Positions 1 through 10,536 of a DNA stretch of 64,000 nucleotides are shown one piece after another. The notes under the pieces were generated by a model, which worked only from the letters and a program-made list of their open reading frames with translations, was not told where the DNA came from and did no database searches. A program made the position numbers and the translations under genes. Each line of letters opens with the position of its first letter. Positions within the stretch are counted from its first letter, which is position 1. Source of the stretch: Craspedostauros australis (lineage: Eukaryota; Bacillariophyta; Bacillariophyceae; Mastogloiales; Achnanthaceae); assembly GCA_026770025.1 (NCBI GenBank), contig JAMXDE010000021.1, positions 310,001 through 374,000 on the forward strand. Direction: 5' to 3'.

Positions 1-975
1 TGTGTGCTTGAGAGTGTGGCAGTGTGGGTGTGTACGATGCGCGCGGGAGTGTGATGCGGCTGTGCGCTCTTCGTCTTTGCTGTCACTTTCGTTGTTGTTC
101 TGTTCGTGTTGTTTCGATCTCTTTTTCTTGGTGACTTTGCACACACAAGAGGCGACCACGAGCAACAACGTTCATCGAAGAAGACCGTTGGGTTTTTTCG
201 CTGCACATCATTGGGTTTGAATCGGGTTGTTCGAAGGCAACCGGAGCAACCACGTTTCATTTGAACGGCGGGACTGGGGGCTCCGACAGAAACAGGAATG
301 AAACCACGTCTAGGTACGATCGAAGTGGTCAAATTGGTTCGCGGCGGAAACAATTCGAACGAACAAGTTTTCGTCCAGATTGGAGACGTCGACCATGTGT
401 GTCACATGGGCGGCCGGATGTGTGCGTCGCATCGTTTCACAGCATGGCGAGCCAGCGTGTTCGTTCGTGTCACACGAAATTGCAGGTCAACCCAAAACGC
501 GAGAGTTTGGTTGGCGTTTCCGTTACTGCTTGAAACTGATGAACGAGACAAATGGCATGTCATACAATCGCGTTGGCGGGAGGGTGATTGGAAAATTTTC
601 GGGAAAATGACGAGGATGGTGGGGTATGTGGTTGCTCTGCCGTCGTGCAGCCAGGTTTCGGCCAAATTTTAGTTTGTTGTGATGATGTGCATCTGGGCCT
701 TGTTTCGTGCTTTGTGGTGCCTTCTTGGCCTTGTTGATGGTTGCTCCATGGCTCTGTTGGCCTCACTTTCATCACATGGGCGAGCATTCTATTCGCGGAA
801 CGGAGTACTATAATCGTCGAGCACAGCATTGCATCGCATCGCATCGTACCAAGTCGCGGCGAAGCGCCACAGACACAGCTATTGGCGACCAGTTGAGATC
901 CCATTGATATACAGCTCATACTCGTTCACAACTCGTGCACAACTCGACTCATATTGCATCGCAGCGCAGCTGGAG
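1..975. other. Intergenic / upstream leader
   Basis: I see no supported gene here. Short open frames exist on both strands but have no recognisable domain and are broken by stops. The first 130 bases are GT-rich. The last 100 bases before 976 are probably the leader of the downstream gene. Confidence 0.5.
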
Positions 976-2889
976 ATGACAATGCGCGTGGAAGTGCTCT
1001 TGGATGAATCAACGTTGCAGCACAAGTACCCATCATACAATCAGATGCCGCCGCAAGCCCACGTTGACTCGTACTCGAGTGCGTATCCGCCATCTTCACA
1101 GGCTCAGCACGTGAAGATGCAGCAGCGATCGAAAGGTGGCGCGAGTGCCAACCAGCGCGGCTCGAGAGCGCAGCAGACTCGCGCGAGCAAGAGTGGAAGG
1201 GACCATGTGATTACCAACCTCTCCACCACATCAATGGCGAGCAGCAAGCGCGGCACGAGCAACAGCAGCGCGAGCAGCAGTCGCAAGAGCGATCGTCGCT
1301 TTGGCAAACCCCGGCAGCTGCTGAAGCGCCTCATTTGCAAGAAGGTCAAGGAGGAGGATTTCCATGATGCGATGGACGTTGGAGATTCCTTCACAACGGT
1401 ATCGAGCCACTCCGATGCCAACCACGCCGCAAGTCCGCAACGTTCGACCGGGGATGCGTCCGAGCCAATGATCTTCAATTCGTTCCTATCGACCGAGGTC
1501 GCGTATCTGACATCGGGCGGTGCCAAACAGGGACCAAAGCCGGCTGCCCCAGTGCAGCAACCCACGAAGGATGAGATGATCAACGAGGTGTTGTCCACGC
1601 TGCGGATGGTGCATGACAAGCGACTTAGGGGCAGCAGATCGCACGACAACAGCGTGAACCAATCACAACAGCAGCAAGCCACCCCGGCCGTAGTCACGCC
1701 AACGAAACAACAACCCCGCAACGCCCACAGAGCTTCACCGTTCGGCTCGCAAGACACGGCAGCTCTGCAACGCATGAATGGCAACGGATCGGATCTGTTC
1801 AATACTAGACCGACAGCCTTGGAATCGCGGACGCTCACCTACACCGAAATGCGCAAGCCAACTCCGATGAGCAGGAACGAGACCATGATACTGGAGAGAA
1901 GGGCCATGGATCGATCTCACAACCATGCGCAAGAACATGGCTCATTTGATGTTCATCAACATCGCCAGCGTCAGCAACACAAGCAACAGCAGCAACAACA
2001 AGAAATGCCCATGAGGGATTTCCATGAAAACGAGTCTCACGACGATGTCAGCCATTCGGGAACGGAAACGACCGGAACGATCGAGGCGTCTAACCTCGGT
2101 GGGCTATCAAATGTTCAGCACAGCGAGCAGGATTATGAAGACAGCTACCTCAGCGCCTCGGCGTCTGGATGGGAGACCACCACGAACACGGTGCAATCCA
2201 CCGACGAGGACAGCCTCTTCTCGGCGCTTGAGAGGCAGGTCATCCACGACAAGTATGGTGAGCGCGAGGACGATATTTCATCGGGGCTTGGGGCCATCGA
2301 TGAAGATAGCGAGCTCTCCGCGTTCCAATCCAGACTGACGGGCATGACCTCCGTTTCGGCGAATGATCAAGTCAGCGTGGCATCCGAAAACTCGTCGAAG
2401 TTCCAGATACACCAATCCATCACCGCGATGGATATGCTGGAGAGACTGGTACTGGGACATGACTCGGACGATGAGGAGTCAACTCGCCCCACCAACCAGC
2501 GCAACGGCAATGGCGGTGATGACGACGATGATGATGATGACTCCGACTTCTTCAACGAGGAGTACTTCCGACCGGACGATGCCGAGAATACTGCTGCCCG
2601 TGCCAAAACTCGGGCAACGCGCGGACGACGATCCTCGGTATCCACCAACGGATCGGCTTCCGGCAGCGAATACTCGTGGGGGGTGCACGGGAGCCAGCGT
2701 TCGTGGAAGCCAGAGGGTCAGCACAAACATCAGGTTCAGATCCATCCCGAAGATCTGGAGAAGCTCAGGCGGTTAAGACGCGACTTGACGAAACGGGGGG
2801 ACGATGCGAGCGTGGCCAGCATGGAGATGATGTTCAATCATATGTTCTGCTCGTCCAAGGATCGTCTCATCGTGGAAGATTGGGTGTAG
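976..2889 (+). CDS. Acidic low-complexity protein, unknown function
   Basis: Single-exon frame of 637 codons. I start it at the ATG at 976 (Met-Thr-Met-Arg-Val-Glu) because the frame upstream reads like leader sequence. I do not recognise the family. The N-terminal third is rich in Ser, Gln, Arg and Lys with RKSDRR/RLICKKVKEED-type basic patches. The middle has several Gln runs. After about residue 400 the protein turns acidic (SDD.DSFTT, GAIDEDSELSAF, a run of seven Asp near 2520-2540), followed by an RATRGRRSS stretch. The C-terminus (DLEKLRRLRRDLTKRG, then SMEMMFNHMFCSSKDRLIVEDWV) looks like a short helical module and may be the conserved part. No signal peptide or membrane segment is visible. 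It could be a nuclear or scaffold protein; that is inference from composition only. Confidence 0.75.
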   Translation: MTMRVEVLLDESTLQHKYPSYNQMPPQAHVDSYSSAYPPSSQAQHVKMQQRSKGGASANQRGSRAQQTRASKSGRDHVITNLSTTSMASSKRGTSNSSASSSRKSDRRFGKPRQLLKRLICKKVKEEDFHDAMDVGDSFTTVSSHSDANHAASPQRSTGDASEPMIFNSFLSTEVAYLTSGGAKQGPKPAAPVQQPTKDEMINEVLSTLRMVHDKRLRGSRSHDNSVNQSQQQQATPAVVTPTKQQPRNAHRASPFGSQDTAALQRMNGNGSDLFNTRPTALESRTLTYTEMRKPTPMSRNETMILERRAMDRSHNHAQEHGSFDVHQHRQRQQHKQQQQQQEMPMRDFHENESHDDVSHSGTETTGTIEASNLGGLSNVQHSEQDYEDSYLSASASGWETTTNTVQSTDEDSLFSALERQVIHDKYGEREDDISSGLGAIDEDSELSAFQSRLTGMTSVSANDQVSVASENSSKFQIHQSITAMDMLERLVLGHDSDDEESTRPTNQRNGNGGDDDDDDDDSDFFNEEYFRPDDAENTAARAKTRATRGRRSSVSTNGSASGSEYSWGVHGSQRSWKPEGQHKHQVQIHPEDLEKLRRLRRDLTKRGDDASVASMEMMFNHMFCSSKDRLIVEDWV

Positions 2890-3807
2890 GAGAGCGGAGT
2901 CGACAAATGGAATGAATACGAGAGTACGTGTGTGTGTGCGTATATGGGCACATGTTCGATCGAGATGGACATGCATACAATGCGCCAATACATTTCGACA
3001 ATACATTGCGCCAAAGATCCAACACGCATCCGAATCGAAGTTCAATCGATCTATTATGTGTCACATGTGCATCGTGGCACTTTGATCGTTGCCTAGCTAC
3101 GACTTCCACGCCAACGCTCCATCCAATTGTGGGTGGGCGCTGGACCACATTCCATCTATCTTACAATATTAGTAGACTAAAGTTCTTCATGTTTTCTCAA
3201 CCCATGCTAACCATTGGTACTCTGGCGTACGGATAGTGTTGCGGTGCTCCACCCTTCCAATCCATTGCATGTAGTACTGCTTCTTGCGGAAGAGCTATAC
3301 TTTCCAAACTATCGTCAAGCTGGCCTCTCTGGCTCCCGCAAGGTAGCAGCGCCTCCATTTCTGAAAGGGTCCCTTGGGTCTCTCCCGATTCAGCAGAAGT
3401 GATTCCTTTCAGAAATGTCCACACGATTCTGACAGTTCTGTACTCGTCGCTCTGCGGACAGAGAGAAGGAGGATACGGAATGCCGTTGTCAACCGTCCTT
3501 GTGGACTTTTCCGGGTTCCCAACAATGTCGGAGATTCCTGTCGACGGACGAAGTTCTCGTTGCGGCGGCCAAGGAGCAAGGTGATTGTGGAACAACGGCG
3601 TGATGGCGAAGAGAACAGTACATGGTGGGAGGCACAAATCCAGCGTGTCGCTATCCTTATTTGAGAGTTGACATCACACGGATCGGTCCCTTATTTACGA
3701 TTGGTGATTGGATCTGTTCCAGATGCGTTGTGTTGGTCTGGTTGGAAGATCTGTTTTTCGTGTTAAGTAATGTGGACGTCATCAAGCGCTTCAGGGACTA
3801 TCCATGG

Positions 3808-3857
3808 AAGCCGCTTCGAAGCGGTAGGAATTCTACGCAAGCGGTAGAAAGCCGCTG
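3808..3857. repeat. Palindrome / inverted-repeat cluster
   Basis: A perfect 14-base palindrome CCGCTTCGAAGCGG lies at 3811-3824. It is followed by GTAGGAATTCTAC, itself nearly palindromic, and then by AAGCGGTAGAAAGCCGCT, which repeats both arms of the first palindrome. The unit could fold as nested hairpins. Whether it is a protein-binding site, a 3'-end signal or a mobile-element relic cannot be decided here. Confidence 0.6.
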
Positions 3858-5383
3858 AAATCCGTGTTTCTCGAATGGTCTGTCGCGCAGACAGGCGGTG
3901 CAGGCGGCAACAACGAAGACGCTCTTGACCAGAACTGTCACTCCGCCAAACCGGTTGTCACGGCAAGATGGTTGAGAAAAATTGCCCGCGCCGTTGTGCG
4001 CGCAGGAAGGCGGCGAACTGTGTGGCAATGCAAGAGAGCACAGCCATCGCACAAACATCAACAGCGACATCAAGAAGAGCAGGTTCTGCGACATCACCAA
4101 TCTCAACCTCGACGGTCTCGACGAGAGCAGAAGCAGAAGCATCCAAAGGTGGCGAACGGCGACATCATCATCCCGAGCGAACGACAGCAACAACACCAAC
4201 CATCAGCACTGTGTTAGCGGCATCAACGTCGACGTCGTCTGCAACACATAAACTCGCAGAGAAGGAAGATCAAGGCCGCTCAAGAGCACAGCACAAACAC
4301 ACGCAGAAATACAGGCAGACAGGCACACCCGAATCCATCAAACGATCCGTCCCGCTCCACAGTTTTGGTAGGTATTATCGTAGAATACATTGCTCTTACG
4401 ACGAAGAGCTCATGCGCTGATGTTGGCATCTTGTTTGGGAAAGAGAGCAATGCATGCAGACGCAATCGGCGGTCAAGGAAGGAGCATGAAGCGGAAGAAC
4501 ACCATCAGCATCATCACCAACATCGAATCCTGAGATCTTCTTGCAGACCGAGAAATTGATGCCTCACGTAGACGCAGTACCAAGACGCCGTAGCCATGAT
4601 GGCTTCGCAGTGCCCCAAACCACACTTCACTCCGGTAGCGAAGCTATGAACCCCAACAAGATCATGGCGGAGGTTGCATGGTACATCGTGGCCTGATCCT
4701 CGAATCGGTGCACAGCCGCATCCCAAGCACATGGACGGCCGCCGTTTCGTCATTCCCATGGCTCCTCTTGGGTGGATTGGTCAGTGTCTGGTTTTGCGAT
4801 GGTTCACGTGTCCAATCGCGTGGACGAGACACACAGCGCCAACCAGCAGCCCTTGGCAAGGCATCACTACCCAAACCGAACCATGGGATCGGGGGAGGCT
4901 TTGGTGCTGGGACATCTCGGAATTAGAGCCAAGTTGGGATGTTGGGATTGGGTGTGGTTGCAACAAGGGGCCGAGGCCGGCACACTACTCTACTCGTAGA
5001 GAGTACGCTCTTTCGGTTGGCGCCGTTCTATCCATGACGACAACGGAGACGACGGCTGCATGGGACGCATCGCGTCATTAGTCTACCCGTACCTTCCCGA
5101 ATCAAGCGCAGGTGGTAGTGATGGACTTCATGAATGCACCCAAGGCACTTCCATCCAAAGCAACGAAAGCCGTCCAGTGATTCTGAGCAGTGGTTGCACC
5201 CAATTCAGTTGCTTCATCCGTCCAGACTTCACATGCAAACGAAAGCATGCGCAAGCACACGCAAGAACGGGCATAGGGATCGGCACACTACCGCATGCAA
5301 CAGTTGCTCATCTGATTGCAGCGCCATCATACCTCATCGCGCTGATGTCGCAACAGTCCACAACTCACGCGTTCTACCTTTCT

Positions 5384-5405
5384 TCTCTCTCTCTCTCTCT
5401 CTCTC
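5384..5405 (+). repeat. (TC)n microsatellite in aureochrome leader
   Basis: Eleven TC units directly upstream (about 60 bases) of the aureochrome start codon. It probably lies in the 5' leader. Confidence 0.8.
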
Positions 5406-5464
5406 CGCATTTTGCTCCCTTTCTCCCGCACTCTTCCACAGAATCCACCCAACCCAGCAGCACC

Positions 5465-7257
5465 ATGTCGAACGCAGCAATGTCCATGCCGGTATTCGGC
5501 TCCGTCAGCCAACCCAGTCAGCCCGCGTTGCAGCCTGAAGGTCAGGCAACCGATCAGTGGAACTCCACCGAAGGTGGCGCAGACTCCATGGACTTCGATC
5601 TCTTGGCTGAGTACCTCCTCGATGATGGCCCGGCAACTGCCAGCACGATGAACTTTGACTTCAAGTGAGTGAACTTCGGGAAAGACATGTTTGTTCGTTG
5701 TCTTTTGTTGTTCCGAGTGTTGCCGTGTGTTGGAACTGATGCCAACTCTGTACTGCTGCTGCCACTGCTACTGCCAATTTATCAATCACCTCGCACTCCA
5801 CAGACTACTGAACTCACAGCAAAGCAACAACAACAATAACCCATCGCTCTGGTTCCTTTCATCGTATGTGCGTGTGCACTCGGTTACTCTGAATCAATCG
5901 AATCCAACGAACCCATGATGGTTGCCCATGCTCATCCTCGGCGGATGAAAGTGGGGGTAGCTCTGGCATCGTTTCACCAGAACAAAGTGACGATGGCTCC
6001 GCGCCTACCATGCATGCCCCAACACAGCCCAACGATTCCGTGGCTCATGTGAAGCAAATCATCACCCAGCATGCTGCTCACGTGGCACAGCAGCAGCAAC
6101 AGAAGCAGCTCATGTCGGTTGCCTCCGTTTCAGCTCCGATGGGCGCACCGCCAAGCCTCATGACCCTCCCACTGAAGCAACAAGCCATGGCGGCAGCCCC
6201 AGCTGTCTCGTCGGTGGTACAGGCGGTGACCCAACTGCGACCAGCGCCACTGCCGCACATGCCAATTGCGGCGCACCCGCCTGTCGCACCAGCCCCCATG
6301 CTCCAGCCGGGCCTGCTGGACGTCAACGTGACGAAACGCAGGAGGCTGGACGGCGCCATGATGGGACAGCCGTCAGCAGTTTTGACCGATCCCTCGGCAG
6401 TCGCCGCAGCACTGCAAGGCCGAGGAAGGAAGAAGACCCAGGCCCAGATCGACCGCAGGAGGGAACGTAACCGCATCCTCGCGCGAAGAACGCGGTTGAG
6501 AAAGAAGTTCTTCTTCGAGTCCTTGCAGAAGGAAGTCATGGACCTGCAGCGGGAAAATGCAGCATTGAAGGGAATCGTTCGGGACAAGCTCAAGGGCGAA
6601 GACGGCCAACGTATTTTGGACGAATGCGATGCGGCAGAGAGAATGCCACCCGCAGTTCTCGAAGCGTGTGGCGAGCAAGCCAGGGACATGGCGCAGCAAG
6701 ACTTCAACCTTGTCCGCAGCATCCAAGGCTCGCAGCACAGCTTCGTGATCACGGACCCAAGCCTGCAAGACAATCCAATCGTCTTCGCATCCGACGACTT
6801 CCTCACCATCACCGGGTACTCGCGTGATGATGTCCTGGGACGCAACTGCCGCTTCCTCCAAGGCACTGAGACCAGCCAAGAAAAGCTAAAGGAGATCAGC
6901 AAGGGTCTGGCCAGCGGCGAGGACGTGACGATCACATTGATCAACTACATGGCAGATGGCACGCCATTCTGGAACAAGCTCTTCATTGCGGCATTGCGGG
7001 ACGCCCAGAACAACATCGTGAACTACATCGGCGTCATCGTGAAGGTGGCATCGCCAGAACCCTCGGATCCGGAACACGGCAAGCTCCTCCCTGGAGAGCA
7101 ACCAGTTTCGAATGATAGCATGGACTTTGGGGATCTGGGAGACGCAGAAGATGCTCCTGCCGATGACGGATCTGCTGCTGGAGCAGGACACTTACCTGCT
7201 CAAGCACCGGCGACAACCATGGGTGGTGGTCTTGGTGCTCCTCAACTGACGATGTAG
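5465..7257 (+). CDS. AUREO: Aureochrome: bZIP-LOV blue-light transcription factor
   Basis: Blue-light-regulated transcription factor. The start at 5465 has a CACC-ATG context. Exon 1 is 5465-5664; donor GTGAGT at 5665; acceptor AG at 5950-5951, so exon 2 runs 5952-7257 and the product is about 501 residues. A second AG at 5959-5960 is in the same phase and would remove three residues. Exon 1 carries an acidic/hydrophobic stretch (MDFDLLAEYLLDD). Exon 2 has a Gln-rich stretch, then a basic region with the bZIP core pattern (RRRERNRILARRTRLRKK, about residues 230-250) and a leucine-zipper-like helix. A LOV domain follows at about 317-433 with the flavin-adduct motif GRNCRFLQG (Cys about 366). 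The bZIP-then-LOV order is diagnostic of aureochromes. In the family, light forms a flavin-Cys adduct and changes dimerisation and DNA binding; regulation of this gene itself is not visible. Confidence 0.96.
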
Positions 7258-7797
7258 CGATTGGGAACTCGGGAGAGGAGATATGTCGCCAAGACTGCCA
7301 CAGGCGAGGCCGGTGAAAGATGGTTGTCTGAGATGAAGAAAAGAAGCAAGACAGCACAAAGCAGTCCAAGAAGGGCAAGAAGGGCAACCAAAACAACAAA
7401 CGAACAAATCAACGAACGAACAAGACAGGACAGCAAGATACGGCAAGACGAGACGCAAGCCAACCACCACTGCCTGAAGGGAGCGCCCAAACGAGGTGGC
7501 TCCGAATACGCTCCATATACCAAACCAAAAAGTTACACTCTATATATACGTGTCATTGCATTCGACAATAGTGTCATCCATGAAAGTAAATAAATGCTCT
7601 CTACTCTGATGTCGCGTGGTGTCCATCATCTTGTGAAGGGGCTGCAGCTCTTTGTCATGGCATCCCATGTTCTGTGCTTGCTTTCGTTTGCGCGCTTTCC
7701 TGTTGTCCTCGCAGAATGGTGACTATGCGCGCACTTCTCTTTTAGTGTCCACGGCGGAGTCTTTGCAATCACACAGAATGTTGCCACCCCCTGACGA
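7258..7797. other. Convergent 3' intergenic region
   Basis: Lies between the 3' ends of the aureochrome (+) and EF-hand (-) genes. It holds an AATAAA at 7589-7594, about 330 bases after the aureochrome stop, which may be its polyadenylation signal. I see no gene. Confidence 0.5.
7589..7594 (+). terminator. Candidate polyadenylation signal of aureochrome gene
   Basis: AATAAA, immediately followed by another TAAAT, downstream of the aureochrome stop codon. Similar hexamers follow the P/S-rich gene and the DWNN gene, but whether this organism needs the canonical hexamer is unknown. Confidence 0.3.
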
Positions 7798-8530
7798 TCA
7801 TCTTGACGATGCCACCGTCCGGAATACCCTCCTCGTCACGCCACCGTGCTGCGCGATCTCGCGATCCATCTGCTCCAGGTCCTCGTCGCTGACGGCCAGT
7901 TGCCTCCCATGCAACATCGCGGCTTCCGCCATGCGCTGCGCTTCTTCCGCCGTGATCGGTTCGCCAACTTCCTCGGACAGCTTTCGCAGATCTTCTGCCG
8001 TGATGTGCCCCTTGCCATCCGTGTCGATGGCTTGGAACCATTCATGGAACGTGCGCTCTCTGTTCTTTGGTTTGCACTGGTGATTGAGTTGACAGTAAAC
8101 AGAGCAAGGTGGATGCGAGTAGAAATGTTGAGCAAGATGGATGGCAGCACGATGTCACAAGGAAGTTCGGTGACATATGCGCCTTCACGACGTTTTCCAA
8201 TACCCATCAACCACACGCCGTCCGTCGCACAACATGATGCATCGCACGCACCTGCGCAAAGAGCTTGCGTGCCACTTGCAGCGTGATGGGAACGCGCGGA
8301 TTGTACTGATGATCGGGACTGACGCTGCGCAGCAGCTTGCGAAAGTCCGATTCCTCCAGGAAGGCGTATCCCAACGCAAGGTACATGGCGTAGGTGTCAT
8401 CGAAGGAGAGCTCCCCCAGACGATGCACGTCCATGGCGCGGAAGGAGGATTGGATGTCGTGCTCTTCGTCGGGCGTCAGCTGTCGCGGGAGCTGCGGCGG
8501 CTTTATCATGGCGGTGGGATGCGATGGCAT
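7798..8530 (-). CDS. Small EF-hand calcium-binding protein
   Basis: Two exons on the minus strand: 8530-8252 (93 codons from MPSHPTAM), intron 8251-8065 with donor GTGCGT and acceptor AAAG, then 8064-7798. The product is 181 residues. The C-terminal half has one textbook EF-hand loop, DTDGKGHITAED (about residues 106-117), flanked by amphipathic helices. The N-terminal half (DEEHDIQSSFRAMDVHRLGELSFDDTY) looks like a degenerate EF-hand pair without a full set of Asp ligands. Overall size and layout resemble calmodulin/centrin-like sensors. The expected fourth hand is not clear: in the predicted frame the C-terminus ends TRRVFRTVASSR, while the adjacent frame reads DEEGIPDGGIVKMI, so a frameshift or alternative 3' end is possible. 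The gene is divergent from VPS2. Confidence 0.75.
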
Positions 8531-9311
8531 GGTGCCGTGGATTGAGAGTATGCTGTGGTGCGGTGTGGTTGGTAGCTCGCGATGGGTCCAATGGTGTTGA
8601 TGCTGGATGAACACAAGAGGAAGAGGAAGAGGAAGAGATACGACCACGAGTGTTGGCGTCTTCCTTTGCCTGTTTGGCGAAAGGAAGACCGTGACAGAGC
8701 GGCACGAACAGATGGGCGCGCCATGGTCGACCTTTTTCGTTTTTGTGGTGTGTAGTCATTCTAGTCAAATCTGTTTTAGTCCCACGGTCATTGTTCGTCT
8801 TGCAACAACACACGATTCAAAACGGTCAAGAACTTCGCCTCTTGGAGAAATAACGGCGCACGAACGAATGGAACAACAACAACACCAACGACAACACCAC
8901 CAACGACAACACCAACGAAAGTTCCTCTTTGAACATTGTCGTTATCGTCATCATTATCATCGTCATCACCGTCCAACAGCAACAAGAGACTCCTGAGCAC
9001 AAGAGTGATTCCAAGAGAGATCAACAAGAACACATCAACCACAATCAATCGCTTAATCGTGACAGGGTAGCACGACCGACGAGTCCAACCGTATTCCTCA
9101 CAAGACAAGCAACAAGCAACAAGCGACCACTCTCCAGCCGAGCAAGAGAGAGTTGAACACACAAGACCAAAGCCGCTCTTGATCATCACCAAGGACAACC
9201 TGCGAAATCACTGTACGAATAGCAGTACTGTTGGAAAGACACTATTCCATCAAAGCCAATAGCAGCAACAGCAGCAGTAACAACAACAACAACAACAAGA
9301 AACCAGGCACC
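8531..9311. other. Divergent promoter region, EF-hand / VPS2
   Basis: 781 bases between two start codons on opposite strands, so it must hold both promoters. It contains CAACAACACCAACGAC-type repeats at about 8875-8920 and a CAA-rich stretch just before the VPS2 ATG. No TATA box is obvious. Confidence 0.5.
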
Positions 9312-10278
9312 ATGGGCAACATGTTCGGAAAGGAGAAGCCTCTGAAGGAGGTCCTGCGAGAGAACAAGCGCACGATCAACAGAGCCGTCAGAGAGCTGGA
9401 TAGAGAAAAGACGGGTCTGGAGAGGGAGGAGAAGCGGATCACGATAGAGATCAAGAGGGCTGCCAAGGCTCAGCAAATGGGTTCCGTCAAGATCATGGCC
9501 AAGGTGCGTTGTGTCTTGCTCTATTGTTACCTTCACTGCTTCATTCTATTCTATTATTATATATAGAATATGTTGATTGTGTGTTGATTGTGTGTTGATT
9601 GTGTGTTGATTGTGTGTTGATTATGTGTTGATTGTGTGCGGATGCGATCAACGCAATGGCGCAGACAGGAATGAATCGATCAAGTCGCTACTGCAGACAG
9701 CCAATGCTTGCGACCATGTCCATTCTCACACCCATCAACGCAATGCACTCTTGTTCTCTCCACACCTCTTTCATGTTTCCCTGGCAACTTTGCCGCTCGC
9801 AATATAGGACCTGGTGCGAACGCGGCAGTACATTACGAAATTCATTGAGATGCGCAGCCATCTGCAGGGATGCGCCCTCAAGCTGCAGACCGTCAAATCG
9901 CACCACGCCATGGCGGATGCCATGAAATCGACCGCCCAGGCCATGTACAAAATGAACAAGGCCGTCGACGTGCCGGCGATCACCAAGATGATGGCAGAAT
10001 TCGAAAAGGAGAATGCCAAGACGGAGATCATGCAGGAGATCATGGGCGACACGATGGACGATGCCTTGGCCGACGAGACCACGGAAGAAGAAGAGAACAA
10101 CGTCATCAACCAGGTCCTCGATGAGATTGGCATATCGTTCGGCGAGGAGCTGCCGGAGGCTGCGCACGGCGGTGTGTCCAAGGTGGATACGACGGGACCC
10201 TCCAAGGTGGCCATCACGCAGGCCGACGATCCTGCCCTCAGCGAGCTCGAAGCGCGGTTGAACAATTTGAAGCGGTGA
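9312..10278 (+). CDS. VPS2: ESCRT-III subunit Vps2 / CHMP2
   Basis: Core ESCRT-III component that polymerises on membranes during multivesicular-body formation, abscission and membrane repair and recruits the Vps4 ATPase. Exon 1 is 9312-9503 (MGNMFGKEKPLKEVLRENKR..., 64 codons); intron 9504-9807 has donor GTGCGT and acceptor ATAG; exon 2 is 9808-10278. The product is 220 residues, normal for the family. The N-terminal half is strongly basic (helices 1-2; LREN.R.INRAVRELDRE, IK.AAK) and the C-terminal half acidic (TTEEEENNVINQVLDEIGI), the usual charge split. The last residues, DPALSELEARLNNLKR, fit a MIM1-type Vps4-binding helix. The intron carries an 11-base tandem repeat (9571-9636). Confidence 0.95.
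9571..9636 (+). repeat. 11-base tandem repeat in VPS2 intron
   Basis: Six head-to-tail copies of TGTTGATTGTG, one with a G-to-A change, inside the single VPS2 intron. It is a minisatellite likely to vary in length between strains. Confidence 0.85.
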
Positions 10279-10536
10279 GCGGGCGAAGCGTGTGCCTCCT
10301 GGATCGGCTGTGCATCAGAACCTACCGGCTCTCTCTGTGATCATAATATCAAGTCTTTTTGGAACCAATTCAGAGAGGATCATTTTGTATTGTGTCGCGG
10401 ACGGCTTTCGCATCGCGGGAGGCAAGACAACGCAACGGAAGACAAATGGAGCATTCGACAATGCGACGCAATGCAATAGGTAGAGAAGGGATTGTACTCG
10501 TAGCGCTCTTGTTTTATTATATTCTTGCTTCATGCT

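Larger units (their letters stand above)
2890..5464. other. Long intergenic region upstream of aureochrome
   Basis: About 2.6 kb without a supported gene. Open frames at 3197-3637 (-), 3864-4420 (+) and 4674-5081 (+) lack domains and have low-complexity or shadow-like composition. It contains a palindrome cluster at 3808-3857 and a TC dinucleotide run at 5384-5405. The last several hundred bases are presumably promoter and 5' leader of the aureochrome gene. Confidence 0.5.

Noticed and set aside
6078-6944. 288-codon minus-strand frame
   Set aside because: Antisense shadow of the aureochrome bZIP/LOV exon.
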